Position numbers and translations under genes: made by a program. Below, piece after piece: positions 1-10,506 of a stretch of DNA of 64,000 nucleotides. The notes beneath the pieces are model-generated. The model worked only from the letters and a program-made list of their open reading frames with translations, had not been told where the DNA came from and did not search any database. The stretch lies in assembly GCA_002255575.1 (NCBI GenBank), contig NCAT01000006.1, positions 1 to 64,000 of the forward strand, read 5' to 3'. Source of the DNA: Acidocella sp. 20-57-95 (GTDB lineage Bacteria > Pseudomonadota > Alphaproteobacteria > Acetobacterales > Acetobacteraceae). Each line of letters begins with the position of its first letter. Within the stretch, counting starts at the first letter, position 1.

Positions 1-57
1 CACCTTCTCCGCCAGCCTCCCAGAGCGGCAATTTCTGTTGGAATTCGAAATTTTTCA

Positions 58-1260
58 GTGACACGAGAGATCAACGCCCCCCGCCGCATTGCTGTTATTG
101 GCGGCGGCCCTGCTGGGTTGACGGCGGCGGACGTACTGGCAACTGCCGGGCTAGACGTCACGATTTTTGATCGTATGCCCAGCCTGGGGCGCAAGTTTCT
201 GATGGCCGGACGGGGTGGGTTGAATATCACCCATTCTGAAGCCTTCGAGCAATTTTTGGCGCGTTACGGGCTCGCCGGGGCGTGGATGGCCCCTTGGCTC
301 GCTGCATTTCCGCCACAAGCCACCCGCGATTGGTGCACTGGCTTGGGGCAACCAACCTTTATTGGCAGTAGTGGCCGGGTGTTTCCCACTTCTATGAAAG
401 CCAGCCCATTGTTGCGCGCTTGGATCAAACGGCTGGAAGGTCTGCGCGTGCGCATCATCACCCGTGCCAACTGGACCGGATGGGATGAAGCAGGCTTATG
501 TTTTTCCGACGGTCAATGCTTCCAAGCTGACGCGGCTGTGTTGGCGCTGGGTGGTGCTTCCTGGCCGCGGCTGGGCGCAGATGGCAGTTGGGCGTCGCTG
601 CTGCCTGATATTGCGATTTCCCCGCTGCGCCCCGCCAATTGCGGGTTTCAGGTTGCCTGGTCGGCGCATTTTATTGCGCGTTTCGCGGGCATACCTCTTA
701 AACGTATCACACTGTCCTGCGCCGGCCGAACCGTGCCGGGGGAGATTATGATCACACGCGATGGTGTGGAAGGGGGGGCCGTCTATGCGCTCTCAGCCCT
801 CGCCCGCGATATGCTTGCACACCACGGAGAGGCGATACTGCATATTGACCTGAGGCCGGATGTCGATGCCAACACCCTTGCAGCCCGGCTGGCGGTCGGC
901 GGGCGCGAATCACTGAGCAATATTCTGCGAAAACACGCCGGCTTATCCCCGGTGGCGATTGGGCTGATCCAAGAAGCCCGCCATACCGGCACAACATTGC
1001 CGCTGGTTGAACTGATTAAATTCTTGCCATTGCGCCTGATCGCACCGAGCGGCCTGAACCGCGCAATTTCCACGGCGGGTGGCATTAAGCTCGAAGAATT
1101 GGATGGCAATTTAATGCTGCGCCGTCGCCCCGGCGTGTTTGTGGCCGGCGAAATGCTGGATTGGGAGGCCCCAACAGGCGGCTATTTGCTGCAAGGATGC
1201 TTGGCAACCGGCATGGCCGCCGGGCGCGGCGTTTTAGCCTGGCTTGCCAGCAACCCATAA
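58..1260 (+). CDS. TIGR03862/HI0933-family FAD-dependent flavoprotein
   Basis: A 400-residue flavoprotein of the HI0933/YhiN family, whose members bind FAD and whose substrate is unknown. The dinucleotide-binding motif GGGPAGL lies near residues 15-21, followed by an acidic strand end at FDR. The family signatures GRGGLNITHSE (residues about 51-61) and TAGGIKLEELD (about 341-351) are present. The C-terminus carries the FAD-contacting APTGGYLLQGCLATG stretch. Length matches the TIGR03862 subgroup. The start is a GTG; no upstream ATG in frame is available. It stands alone on the plus strand, 71 bp before the next plus-strand gene. The family assignment is firm; the reaction is not known. Confidence 0.88.
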   Translation: MTREINAPRRIAVIGGGPAGLTAADVLATAGLDVTIFDRMPSLGRKFLMAGRGGLNITHSEAFEQFLARYGLAGAWMAPWLAAFPPQATRDWCTGLGQPTFIGSSGRVFPTSMKASPLLRAWIKRLEGLRVRIITRANWTGWDEAGLCFSDGQCFQADAAVLALGGASWPRLGADGSWASLLPDIAISPLRPANCGFQVAWSAHFIARFAGIPLKRITLSCAGRTVPGEIMITRDGVEGGAVYALSALARDMLAHHGEAILHIDLRPDVDANTLAARLAVGGRESLSNILRKHAGLSPVAIGLIQEARHTGTTLPLVELIKFLPLRLIAPSGLNRAISTAGGIKLEELDGNLMLRRRPGVFVAGEMLDWEAPTGGYLLQGCLATGMAAGRGVLAWLASNP

Positions 1261-1331
1261 AAACAAAGCTTGCATTGCGGCTTGGGGAAAACCAGTATCG
1301 CTGCCAGAAACGTGATTGTTCAAGGGGTGCC

Positions 1332-1763
1332 ATGGATACCGCAAAACTAGACAGCATGATCGAACATTACGCCCAAAGCCATCGCAACAAACGCAATGAG
1401 ATCATCCATTGCGTGTGTGTTCCGGCCATCGTGTTTGCGGTGATCGGGTTGATTTATGCGTTCAGCCTAACGATGGCGTTGATTGCGGTCATCGCATCCG
1501 TCATTTATTACGCCCGCCTTGGCCTGCAGGCAGCCGTAGAAATGGCTGTTATTTTAGTGGCAATGCTGGCCGTATGGAGCCTGTTTGGCGGCGCCCACCA
1601 TTTGGCAATCGTCGCCATTGTCATTTTTGGTCTAGCCTGGGTTGGCCAGTTTATTGGCCATTACTACGAAGGTGCAAAACCTTCCTTTTTAGACGATGTG
1701 CAATACCTCATGATCGGGCCGCTCTTCGTGATTTCGGTTCTGAAGCCGAAACTCAAGTTATGA
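1332..1763 (+). CDS. Mpo1-like (DUF962/YGL010w) membrane protein
   Basis: A 143-residue membrane protein of the DUF962 family. Yeast Mpo1 of this family is an Fe2+-dependent dioxygenase acting on 2-hydroxy fatty acids. The N-terminus has the family-typical MIEHYAQSHRNKRNEIIHC with two of the conserved histidines. A second His-containing block (FIGHYYEGAKPSF) follows four hydrophobic segments. The ATG at 1332 was chosen because an AAGGGG ribosome binding site lies just upstream. An open frame extends further 5' but overlaps the previous gene. The 3' end overlaps the convergent acyl-CoA ligase gene by 6 bp. A bacterial substrate is not established. Confidence 0.82.
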   Translation: MDTAKLDSMIEHYAQSHRNKRNEIIHCVCVPAIVFAVIGLIYAFSLTMALIAVIASVIYYARLGLQAAVEMAVILVAMLAVWSLFGGAHHLAIVAIVIFGLAWVGQFIGHYYEGAKPSFLDDVQYLMIGPLFVISVLKPKLKL

Positions 1764-3389
1764 AGATGTCGTAGCCTGCTTGCGCAAAATATGTTTTTGA
1801 ATCTTCCCGGTTGATGTTTTCGGTAGTTCCTGGAAGAGATATTTCTTCGGCACTTTGAAGCCCGCCAGATTTTGTTTGCAGAATTCTGTCAGCTCAGCCT
1901 CGCTGGCCGCCAAGCCGTCCTTAAATGTAACCACCGCTAAAGGTACTTCACCCCATTTGTCATCGGGTACCGCAACCACCGCCGCTTCACGGATCGCCGG
2001 GTGGCGATATAGAACTTCTTCCACCTCCAGCGACGAAATATTCTCGCCGCCCGAAATGATAATATCTTTTGAGCGGTCCTTCATTTCCACATAACCATCC
2101 GGGTGCAGCACGCCTAAGTCACCGGTCAGGAACCAGCCATTCTTAAAGGACTCTGCGGTGGCTGCGGGGTTTTTCAAATAGCCCTTCATCACCACGTTGC
2201 CGCGAAAAGCAAATTCGCCCACCGTTTTTCCATCCGCCGGTACCGGCTTGCCATCAATATCCAGAATGGTGAGGTCTTCCTCCGTGATGGTTGGAACACC
2301 TTGACGGGCCATCAAGCGGGCTCGCTCATTTAAGGGCAGCGACAGCCATTCCGGCTGAATTTCACATAAGCCTGAGGGGCCATACACTTCAGTCAGCCCA
2401 TAAACATGCTGCACCTTAAAGCCAAGTTCCTCAGTTCCTGCAATAATCGCGCTCGGCGGTGCAGCCCCGGCGGTGGCCACCACCACCTTATGCGGCAAAG
2501 GCTGTTGCACATGCTTTGGCGCGTTGATCAGCATACCCAACACGATCGGCGCACCACACATATGGGTCACGTAATGACGGGTTATATGATTGAATATCGC
2601 GCCCGCCTCAACTTTGCGCAAACATACATGGGTGGCCCCTAAGGCAGTTACCGCCCACGTAAAGGTCCAGCCAGAGCAATGGAACATCGGCAATGTCCAT
2701 AAATAGCGGCTCTCCGGCGTCAGTCCAACCGATAGCGCCACACCCAACGCACCAAGATACGCGCCACGATGATGGTACACCACGCCCTTCGGGTTGCCGG
2801 TGGTGCCAGACGTATAATTTACCGCAATCGCCTGCCATTCATCGGCCGGGTGCTGCCATGCCATCGGCGCAAACGGCGCGATCCACGCCTCATATTCCGG
2901 GGCGTCCATGCTCAGCCCAGCAGGTGCCGCTTCATCAGCGATTTCAATTACTTTAATGTCACGGCCTAATAGGTCCAACGCCGCACGCGCCCGCGGTGAC
3001 CATTCACGGTCCACCAAAAATAACTTTGCTTCGGCATGGTTTAGAATGAAGGCGATTGCACTTGGGTCCAGCAATGTGTTGATCATACTCAGTACCGCAC
3101 CCGCTAGGGGTACGGCATAATGCGCTTCCAATGCCGCGGGTCCGTTCGGTGCGAGCACCGCCACGCATTCACCAGGCTTCACACCTTCGGCTCTGACCGC
3201 CGCTGCAAACTTTCGCGCCCGCGTTGCAAATTGCGCGTAACTATAAGCGCGGTCATGATGCGTGACGGCGATTTTATGCGGAAACACACGCTCCGCTCGC
3301 CGCAGAAAACTTAACGGCGAAAGCGGCACAAAGTTAGCCGCGTTCTTATCAAGGTCAGCTTCAAAAATTGATTGCGGTTGATCCGACAT
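1758..3389 (-). CDS. AMP-dependent fatty acyl-CoA ligase (ANL superfamily)
   Basis: A 543-residue acyl-CoA synthetase that activates a carboxylate through an acyl-AMP to an acyl-CoA. The ATP/AMP signature YTSGTTGNPKG is near residue 190. The adenine-binding YGLTEVYGP and the hinge or A8 block DRSKDIIISGGENIS are intact. The catalytic lysine motif PKTSTGKIQK is at the C-terminus. The sequence resembles the AMP-binding branch that contains DmdB-like methylmercaptopropionate ligases and plant acyl-activating enzymes, so a short- or medium-chain substrate is plausible but unproven. The gene is monocistronic or the last of a minus-strand unit: 74 bp separate it from the GNAT gene upstream. Confidence 0.88.
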   Translation of the reverse strand: MSDQPQSIFEADLDKNAANFVPLSPLSFLRRAERVFPHKIAVTHHDRAYSYAQFATRARKFAAAVRAEGVKPGECVAVLAPNGPAALEAHYAVPLAGAVLSMINTLLDPSAIAFILNHAEAKLFLVDREWSPRARAALDLLGRDIKVIEIADEAAPAGLSMDAPEYEAWIAPFAPMAWQHPADEWQAIAVNYTSGTTGNPKGVVYHHRGAYLGALGVALSVGLTPESRYLWTLPMFHCSGWTFTWAVTALGATHVCLRKVEAGAIFNHITRHYVTHMCGAPIVLGMLINAPKHVQQPLPHKVVVATAGAAPPSAIIAGTEELGFKVQHVYGLTEVYGPSGLCEIQPEWLSLPLNERARLMARQGVPTITEEDLTILDIDGKPVPADGKTVGEFAFRGNVVMKGYLKNPAATAESFKNGWFLTGDLGVLHPDGYVEMKDRSKDIIISGGENISSLEVEEVLYRHPAIREAAVVAVPDDKWGEVPLAVVTFKDGLAASEAELTEFCKQNLAGFKVPKKYLFQELPKTSTGKIQKHILRKQATTSS

Positions 3390-3463
3390 TTTTTTGTTCC
3401 TCTAATCAATCTTGGATATCGTTTTGCGTTACGGCAGACGCGAACTCAGGTTCGTGATGCGCA

Positions 3464-3985
3464 TCACAAGGTTGCCCCTGCCAGCAAAGTTTCAATCGGG
3501 TTCCAGCAAAAAGCCGTTTGCGGAGTCTGGTTACCACCCACGCGCGAAATACTATCGGCAATTCGCTTACCACCCAGATGTGCGTAGAAAAAACTCGCCG
3601 GGTTTTCGCGCAATACCCACACAAAAGCCGAGGCACAGCCAAGTTCGGCCAAATATAAAGCTGAAGCGCCTAACAGGGCGCGGCCAAAGCCGTTGCCTTG
3701 ATAATCATCCAGCACATACAAAGTTTCAATTTCGCCGTCACCCAACGGATTATTGCGGGTGCGCCGGGCTGTCGAAAACCCCACAACATCACCCTGCTGC
3801 GTGATTACATGAACCCCAGCGCCATTAAGAATTGCACGTTCATAGTAAGCCGCCTGACGAGCTGCTGAAAGCCGCGCCAGATATTGGTCTGGCAACAGCC
3901 CCGCATAGGCGCTGCGCCAAGCCGAAACATGCACCTCTCCAATGGCAAGCGCATCATCAGCTGTGGCACTGCGCAATTCGGTCAC
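3464..3985 (-). CDS. GNAT family N-acetyltransferase
   Basis: A 173-residue acetyl-CoA-dependent acyltransferase with a single GNAT fold. The acetyl-CoA-binding motif A is visible as IETLYVLDDYQGNGFGRALL (Q/RxxGxG/A type, here QGNGFG), preceded by VVGFSTARR. The FYAHLGGKRI stretch corresponds to motif B. The start is a GTG that overlaps the stop of rsmB by 4 bp (GTGA), indicating translational coupling as the third gene of a guaB-rsmB-GNAT unit. The substrate cannot be told from sequence. RimI-type protein acetylation is one possibility given the neighbouring rRNA methyltransferase gene, but that is inference. Confidence 0.85.
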   Translation of the reverse strand: MTELRSATADDALAIGEVHVSAWRSAYAGLLPDQYLARLSAARQAAYYERAILNGAGVHVITQQGDVVGFSTARRTRNNPLGDGEIETLYVLDDYQGNGFGRALLGASALYLAELGCASAFVWVLRENPASFFYAHLGGKRIADSISRVGGNQTPQTAFCWNPIETLLAGATL

Positions 3986-5262
3986 GCGGTGCGCTCCAGC
4001 ACTGCACCATAAAAACCATCCGTGCCGTGGCTACGGGGCGTCAGGCGCAGATAGGGACCATGCAAAGTCCCGGGCAACGGATCAGACAACGGCACGCGGC
4101 TGAAATTAGGGTAACGTGAAAGAAACGCCAGAACCTGCATCTCATTCTCCTCTGCCAATAACGAGCATGTGGCATATATCAGCCGGCCGCCGATTTTCAC
4201 CAGCCTCTGCGCTTGGTCCAAAATCATTGCCTGCTTCGGCAGTATTTCAGCGAGGTCGTTTTCTTGCAGGCGCAGCCTGGCATCTGGGTTACGCCGCCAG
4301 GTGCCGGTGCCGGTACACGGCGCATCCACCAGCACACGGTCAAATTTCTTCTCCTGACGTTTGGTCCATTTATCGCCGGCTTCCAGCAAATGCCGCTCGG
4401 CATTATGCACCCCGGCGCGGCGCAGACGTTTGATGGCACCATCCAACCGCGAGGCCGAGACGTCGCAGGCCACGATATGCCCCTTATTTTCCATCGTCAT
4501 GGAAATGGCGAGTGTTTTGCCACCCGCGCCCGCACAATAATCAGCAACTCGCATGCCGGGCTTGGCATCCACCAGCAAGGCTACCAACTGGCTGCCTTCA
4601 TCCTGGATTTCCACAATCCCTTCCTGGAAGGCCTTGCCTTGCGTGATTGATTGCCGCCCTGGCAGCCGCAGTCCCCACGGGCTGAATTGGGTGGGACGCG
4701 CCTCCAACCGCTCCGCCGCCAGCGCCATAATTGCCTGCTCACGGGTGGCTTTCAGGGCGTTCACGCGTAGGTCAAGCGGTGCGGTCTGTGCCAACGCGTC
4801 CATTTCAGCTTTCAAACTGGCGCCAAACAACGCTTCGAAGCGTGGCATAATCCAGTCCGGCACCTCAAACTTTACCGCATCGGGCATGTTTGGGTGCTCA
4901 AGCGTGTGGCCGGCGAATTTCTCCAGCACGATCGTCTCAAGCTCGGTGAGTGGCGGCGGACCATAACGCCCAGCCACAAACGCCATGCCGATTTTATGCA
5001 CAGTCATGCCTGTGAAAATCGCCTGCGCCCCCAGCAGCAAACGCGGGGTCGGCTCCGCCCCAAACTTCTCCAACCACCAGCCCAGATGGCGGCGCGCCCG
5101 CAGCACGCCCCATACGAGGTTACTGACCTCACGGCGGTCGCCCGCCCCAATGAAGCGGCGGTTGCGGAAAAACGAATTGGCGACTGCATCGGCCGGACGG
5201 GCATCGGCTTCGATCTCCGCCAGCAAATCAATCGCAGCGGCTAACTGCCCAGCGGGGGTCAT
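3982..5262 (-). CDS. rsmB: RsmB/NOP-family 16S rRNA (cytosine-C5) methyltransferase
   Basis: A 426-residue SAM-dependent RNA m5C methyltransferase. The N-terminal third (RNRRFIGAGDRREVSNLVWGV) is the RsmB-type helical domain. The catalytic part has the SAM site YCAGAGGKTLA and the two cysteines of the family mechanism: DAPCTGTGTWRRNPD and YATCSLLAEENE. RsmB of E. coli methylates 16S rRNA C967; whether this paralogue has the same target is inferred. It is followed by the GNAT gene with a 4-bp overlap and preceded by guaB with 12 bp spacing, so it is probably co-transcribed with guaB. Confidence 0.85.
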   Translation of the reverse strand: MTPAGQLAAAIDLLAEIEADARPADAVANSFFRNRRFIGAGDRREVSNLVWGVLRARRHLGWWLEKFGAEPTPRLLLGAQAIFTGMTVHKIGMAFVAGRYGPPPLTELETIVLEKFAGHTLEHPNMPDAVKFEVPDWIMPRFEALFGASLKAEMDALAQTAPLDLRVNALKATREQAIMALAAERLEARPTQFSPWGLRLPGRQSITQGKAFQEGIVEIQDEGSQLVALLVDAKPGMRVADYCAGAGGKTLAISMTMENKGHIVACDVSASRLDGAIKRLRRAGVHNAERHLLEAGDKWTKRQEKKFDRVLVDAPCTGTGTWRRNPDARLRLQENDLAEILPKQAMILDQAQRLVKIGGRLIYATCSLLAEENEMQVLAFLSRYPNFSRVPLSDPLPGTLHGPYLRLTPRSHGTDGFYGAVLERTA

Positions 5263-5274
5263 GTGATGTCCTAA

Positions 5275-6780
<1,506 letters not shown>

Positions 6781-6869
6781 TCAGTAGAACCTTGGCGGCT
6801 TTTAGTAAGGGGCCAGCCAGATTGGCGCAATAGGCGGCCCGGATGCCTGTTATGCTGCATTCCCGTGCT

Positions 6870-6887
6870 GATGATTGTCCAATCATC
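6870..6887. promoter_or_regulatory. 18-bp inverted repeat in the guaB / glycan-island divergent region
   Basis: GATGATTG-TC-CAATCATC is a perfect 8-bp inverted repeat with a 2-nt spacer. It lies 102 bp upstream of guaB and 124 bp upstream of the first DUF707 gene, in the 6769-7010 intergenic region. Its symmetry and position are those of a dimeric regulator site. No T-tract follows, so a terminator is unlikely. No regulator gene is nearby and I could not assign sigma-70 boxes with confidence. Confidence 0.3.
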
Positions 6888-7010
6888 GAACTTGCGCGAC
6901 AATCAGGACATGAGCGGTCGGCCGGGTGGAATAGGTTAACAAAGTATCCATGGAACATAATCAGGCAAGAAATGATGTCGCTAACCGCATGGCAGTGAGA
7001 CTTCAAACAA

Positions 7011-8117
7011 TTGACTAAAGCATTTCAACCTGGCCTCGGCGGCTTTACGCGCGCGGCTTTCCTGCAAGGTTCATGGTCTTTTGGGCCAGTCTCAGGCCCG
7101 CCCTACCAATATTATCTCAAGCTGCTGCCTGATGAGCGGATCGGCAATTATTTTCACCCAAACGAGACCTATTGGCGGGTAACCGATGAGGGGCTGGTAT
7201 TCTTTAACCAGGCCGACGAAGCGACCACGATTTTTGACCAGTACCGCCTATTAAAAAATAACATCCCTCAATTCTCAGGTTATCAGGTAGCACATCCCGG
7301 CCCTGAAGCGCGCCATCTGCTCACCGCGACCACCGAGCCACGCCGCATTGCACCGGGACCGGAGAATTTTAGGATCGATAAATATCTCACCAGACCGCCA
7401 CGCCGCAATTTGGTGATTATGGGGGCCAATGAAAAATCCCTACACCATCTCTGGACCCGGGACTTGCGCGATGAAGACCGCAACTGGGATTTGGCCATAA
7501 GCTTTTATGGTGAGCCCCAGAATTATCCATCCCCAGGGCCGGTTGAATATGCCAGCCTGCAAACCGGCGTGCGCAAATGGACAGCCATTCACGCCGCCAT
7601 GTATGAGGGCAGCCCGTTCTGGGATTACGAACGCATCATGATCATGGATGATGACATCATGACCAGTTGGCGTGACCTGAATTATTTCTTCGAACTCTGC
7701 CGCGATTACGGGCTGATTCTGGCACAACCGTCGCTGCGCCAGGATTGTTTCATTACCCACCCAATCACCGCGCAGCGGCCAAATTCCGTGATGCGCTTTA
7801 CCAATTTTATCGAAGCCATGGCGCCGTGTTTTACTGCCGCGGCTTTACGGATTTGCATTCCCTGTGCCGAAAATAGCTATTACGGTTTCGGGATCGACCA
7901 TATCTGGCCGCGGCTACTGCGCATTCCCGCTAACAAAATGGCGATTATTGATGCGATTGCGATCAACCATACCCGACCGCTCGCAACCACGTACCGTCTG
8001 GACGGCGCCAAAGCTGAGGAAGCCGAATTACTGCGGCAATATAAGATGCAAGCTTCTCTGAGGGACATTACAGAATTTGGCGGTGTCATGATGGCGCCAG
8101 CGATGGCCGCACGATGA
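7011..8117 (+). CDS. DUF707-family protein with N-terminal accessory module (copy A)
   Basis: A 368-residue protein. Residues about 130-350 match the DUF707 family (glycosyltransferase-like, function unproven). Markers are RRNLVIMGANEKSLHHLW, the acidic triad IMIMDDDIMTSWRD near residue 212 resembling a metal-binding DxD strand, LILAQPSL, and FTNFIEAMAPCFTAAAL followed by YYGFGIDHIWP. Residues about 22-104 form a separate module (WSFG, LKLLPDERIG, HPNETYW, GLVF, ATTIF) that recurs in two other proteins of the window. The start is TTG: an in-frame stop at 6996 excludes anything longer, and the tandem copy aligns from this point. It overlaps copy B by 4 bp (ATGA). Confidence 0.8.
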   Translation: MTKAFQPGLGGFTRAAFLQGSWSFGPVSGPPYQYYLKLLPDERIGNYFHPNETYWRVTDEGLVFFNQADEATTIFDQYRLLKNNIPQFSGYQVAHPGPEARHLLTATTEPRRIAPGPENFRIDKYLTRPPRRNLVIMGANEKSLHHLWTRDLRDEDRNWDLAISFYGEPQNYPSPGPVEYASLQTGVRKWTAIHAAMYEGSPFWDYERIMIMDDDIMTSWRDLNYFFELCRDYGLILAQPSLRQDCFITHPITAQRPNSVMRFTNFIEAMAPCFTAAALRICIPCAENSYYGFGIDHIWPRLLRIPANKMAIIDAIAINHTRPLATTYRLDGAKAEEAELLRQYKMQASLRDITEFGGVMMAPAMAAR

Positions 8118-9199
8118 CCCAGCTTCAAGCCCTGCAGCCAGCGTCAAATTTTGGCGCCTTTGAAAACACCACATGGAGATTCGGGAAGACCGACGGGCCA
8201 GTTTACTGTATTTTTCTAAAATTATTTTCTGACAACCGGATTGGCGGATATATTCATCCAAATGAAAAATATTGGCGGCTGACCGATGAGGGGCTGACTT
8301 TTCACGACCAGACTGGTCAGGTTACCACCTTGTTCAACAAATGCGAAACTGATCCTGCCGGACAAAGACGGCTAACCGGCGTAATCATCACCGAGACAAT
8401 GCAGCGCGTTGAGCATTATCTTGAGGAAACCAGTGAGCCACTCAGCATCTGCACAGACCCCAATAAATTCAAGCTCGACAAAAATACAACCGGAAAAAAA
8501 CGTCGCAATCTGGTCATTCTCGGTGCCAACGAAAACTCTCTGCACCATAGCTGGCCAAATAACCTGCGCGATGCCGACCGGACATGGGATTTATGTGTCA
8601 GCTTCTATGGTGCTGCTGCCAATTACAGCCGCGTGCGTTCGGCTGAATATTCCAGCCTGCAAACCGGCGTGCGCAAGTGGCAGGCAATACATAGTGCACT
8701 GCATGAAACCAGCCCGTTCTGGGACTATGAGCGGATTTTTATTCTTGACGATGACATCCGAACTAGCTGGAGAGATATCAACCTATTTCTTGAAATCTGT
8801 CGTGACTTTGACCTGCAACTAGCCCAACCATCATTAACCCCGCACTGCTATGTGAATATCCCGATCACCAGACAAGTACCGGGTAATTATGTAAGATTCA
8901 CCACCTATGTTGAAGCGATGGCACCTTGCTTTACCCGGGACGCGCTGCGCAAATGTATCGCCACCACGGCGGAGGGCTATTATGGTTTCGGCTTCGACCA
9001 TATCTGGCCACGCATCTTGAATTTGCCCAAAAATAAAATCGGGATCGTGGATGCTGTCGCCATCAATCACACCAGGCCGCTGGCTACAAACTATTCGCTG
9101 GATTTAGCGCACGCGGAAGAAATTGAACTATTCAAGAGATATGGGCTGCCAGTGCAAAAATTATGGTTTGAAACAGGTCGAATTTTGCGGGCTTTTTGA
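8114..9199 (+). CDS. DUF707-family protein with N-terminal accessory module (copy B)
   Basis: A 361-residue tandem paralogue of the preceding gene. It shares the whole architecture: module at residues about 21-103 (WRFG, LKLFSDNRIG, HPNEKYW, GLTF, VTTLF, HYL), then the DUF707 domain with RRNLVILGANENSLHHSW, IFILDDDIRTSWRDIN, LQLAQPSL and YYGFGFDHIWP. Both copies keep the acidic triad, so neither looks inactivated. The ATG overlaps the stop of copy A (ATGA), indicating coupling. The end is convergent with the next gene, 16 bp away. A role in adding sugar residues to a surface glycan is inferred from the surrounding genes. Confidence 0.8.
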   Translation: MTQLQALQPASNFGAFENTTWRFGKTDGPVYCIFLKLFSDNRIGGYIHPNEKYWRLTDEGLTFHDQTGQVTTLFNKCETDPAGQRRLTGVIITETMQRVEHYLEETSEPLSICTDPNKFKLDKNTTGKKRRNLVILGANENSLHHSWPNNLRDADRTWDLCVSFYGAAANYSRVRSAEYSSLQTGVRKWQAIHSALHETSPFWDYERIFILDDDIRTSWRDINLFLEICRDFDLQLAQPSLTPHCYVNIPITRQVPGNYVRFTTYVEAMAPCFTRDALRKCIATTAEGYYGFGFDHIWPRILNLPKNKIGIVDAVAINHTRPLATNYSLDLAHAEEIELFKRYGLPVQKLWFETGRILRAF

Positions 9200-9215
9200 G
9201 CATTCGATAGAAATT

Positions 9216-10490
9216 TTATACCCGAATAACCTGATCGCGGAGCGCTTCGTACCTGTTAATAATTTCACCAATGTTCATTTCTGCATTCTGCGTGTAAAAA
9301 CTCAAATGACTGACAATAAACGGGGTAAAAATCGCGTTGGTACGGCCAAGACGATGGGGAATTTCGATACTTAGCGCATGTTCATCATCCTTAAACCGAC
9401 AGGCCATTTCAGCAAGGTCCTTGCCTAGGAATGCGATGAAATTAATACTGAGACGCTGGCTCCATTCGATGGAGATTTGGCGAAAATTATGGCCGATGAA
9501 GCGCTCTGGTTCGTCGAGAAACCAATTGTGCAAAGTTTCTGCCAATCCACCATCCTCCCATAATTTGCCGCCAAACCCGTTGGGCGGCAAATCCACCGAC
9601 ATCAGCCCATAGGGAATGAGTTGGCTTTGCTGTTGGTAATAGGCGCAGACATTATTATTCACCACGTTTGCGCTGACCAGAAAATACCAAGGATTTTGTA
9701 TCCGAAAGGCGATGAAATCACGTAATTTTATCAGATTTATATAGAGAATATCGTCATCGCACTTCAAGAAAACGCAGTTCTTGTATTCGCTGTAGCGTTG
9801 TTCATAATAATTATAGAACTCGCTGTACGGGTGGGCATCTTTATTTTCAGCAACAAACAAAAACTGCTTTGAATCCGCCAATTTCGGTAAATAGATTTCA
9901 CATGGACCACCATTACCGGCGCAAAGTACGGCGCCTATAAGTTGCCCACCATAGTCGATATTATGGCTAAAAATGCTGTAGCCATTAATCGATAATTTTA
10001 ACGTGCCTTGCGCGTAGTCAATCACACATTGCTTCGTCAACTGCGCCGAAAGTAACCCAGGCGTGGCAACGCTAGCGAGCAATGTCGCCTCGATCGGGTT
10101 TTTATTTGTATCCAAACTGTAAAGTTGGCTAATCGTGTTGTCTTCGGCTCCTAAAACCAACAATAATTGTGGCGCGCTTGGGTTCTGAGATGCCACCTGA
10201 ATATGAATGTTCGAGGCGCCCCGAACCCCAAATTCAAGCCGCGATTTGCCTTGCCCATCTTGCTGGGCCCAGCCCAAAAACCGATGTTCCTTCTTATCCC
10301 CAATCCAGCGCAGATTGGGGAACTCCTCCGTCAACCACTGCCTATCTTCCGGCGTTCGCGCAAAATCCCAGACATGCCATTCATCAATAATACCTAGGCT
10401 TAAAGCGGCGCGGGCATATGATAATAGCAGTTTCATCCGGTCACGCCTGCCTGCAAAGGTCGTGAGTATAATCTTCTGGCCGTTAATCAT
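9216..10490 (-). CDS. Glycosyltransferase-like protein with inserted lectin-like (FA-methyltransferase-type) domain
   Basis: A 424-residue protein. The first 75 residues (KIILTTFAGRRDRMKLL, then IDEWHVWDFARTPEDRQWL) look like the nucleotide-sugar-binding half of a GT-A fold. The second half resumes with FLKCDDDILYI (acidic triad at residues about 245-247) and a long conserved tail. Between them, residues about 83-203 resemble the Methyltransf_FA/lectin-like beta domain: IHIQVA, LLLVLGAEDNTISQLY, then IDYAQGTLKLSINGYSIFSH. A beta domain placed inside a catalytic fold is unusual. It lies 16 bp after an SDR gene on the same strand. The reaction and sugar specificity are unknown; assignment as a glycosyltransferase is inference from fold-like motifs and context. 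Confidence 0.6.
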   Translation of the reverse strand: MINGQKIILTTFAGRRDRMKLLLSYARAALSLGIIDEWHVWDFARTPEDRQWLTEEFPNLRWIGDKKEHRFLGWAQQDGQGKSRLEFGVRGASNIHIQVASQNPSAPQLLLVLGAEDNTISQLYSLDTNKNPIEATLLASVATPGLLSAQLTKQCVIDYAQGTLKLSINGYSIFSHNIDYGGQLIGAVLCAGNGGPCEIYLPKLADSKQFLFVAENKDAHPYSEFYNYYEQRYSEYKNCVFLKCDDDILYINLIKLRDFIAFRIQNPWYFLVSANVVNNNVCAYYQQQSQLIPYGLMSVDLPPNGFGGKLWEDGGLAETLHNWFLDEPERFIGHNFRQISIEWSQRLSINFIAFLGKDLAEMACRFKDDEHALSIEIPHRLGRTNAIFTPFIVSHLSFYTQNAEMNIGEIINRYEALRDQVIRV

Positions 10491-10506
10491 GGCACCTGAT
10501 CATTTT

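Noticed and set aside
1161..1331. 57-codon upstream extension of the Mpo1-like gene
   Set aside because: It overlaps the end of the flavoprotein gene, is Arg-rich and unlike the family; the ATG at 1332 has a good ribosome binding site.
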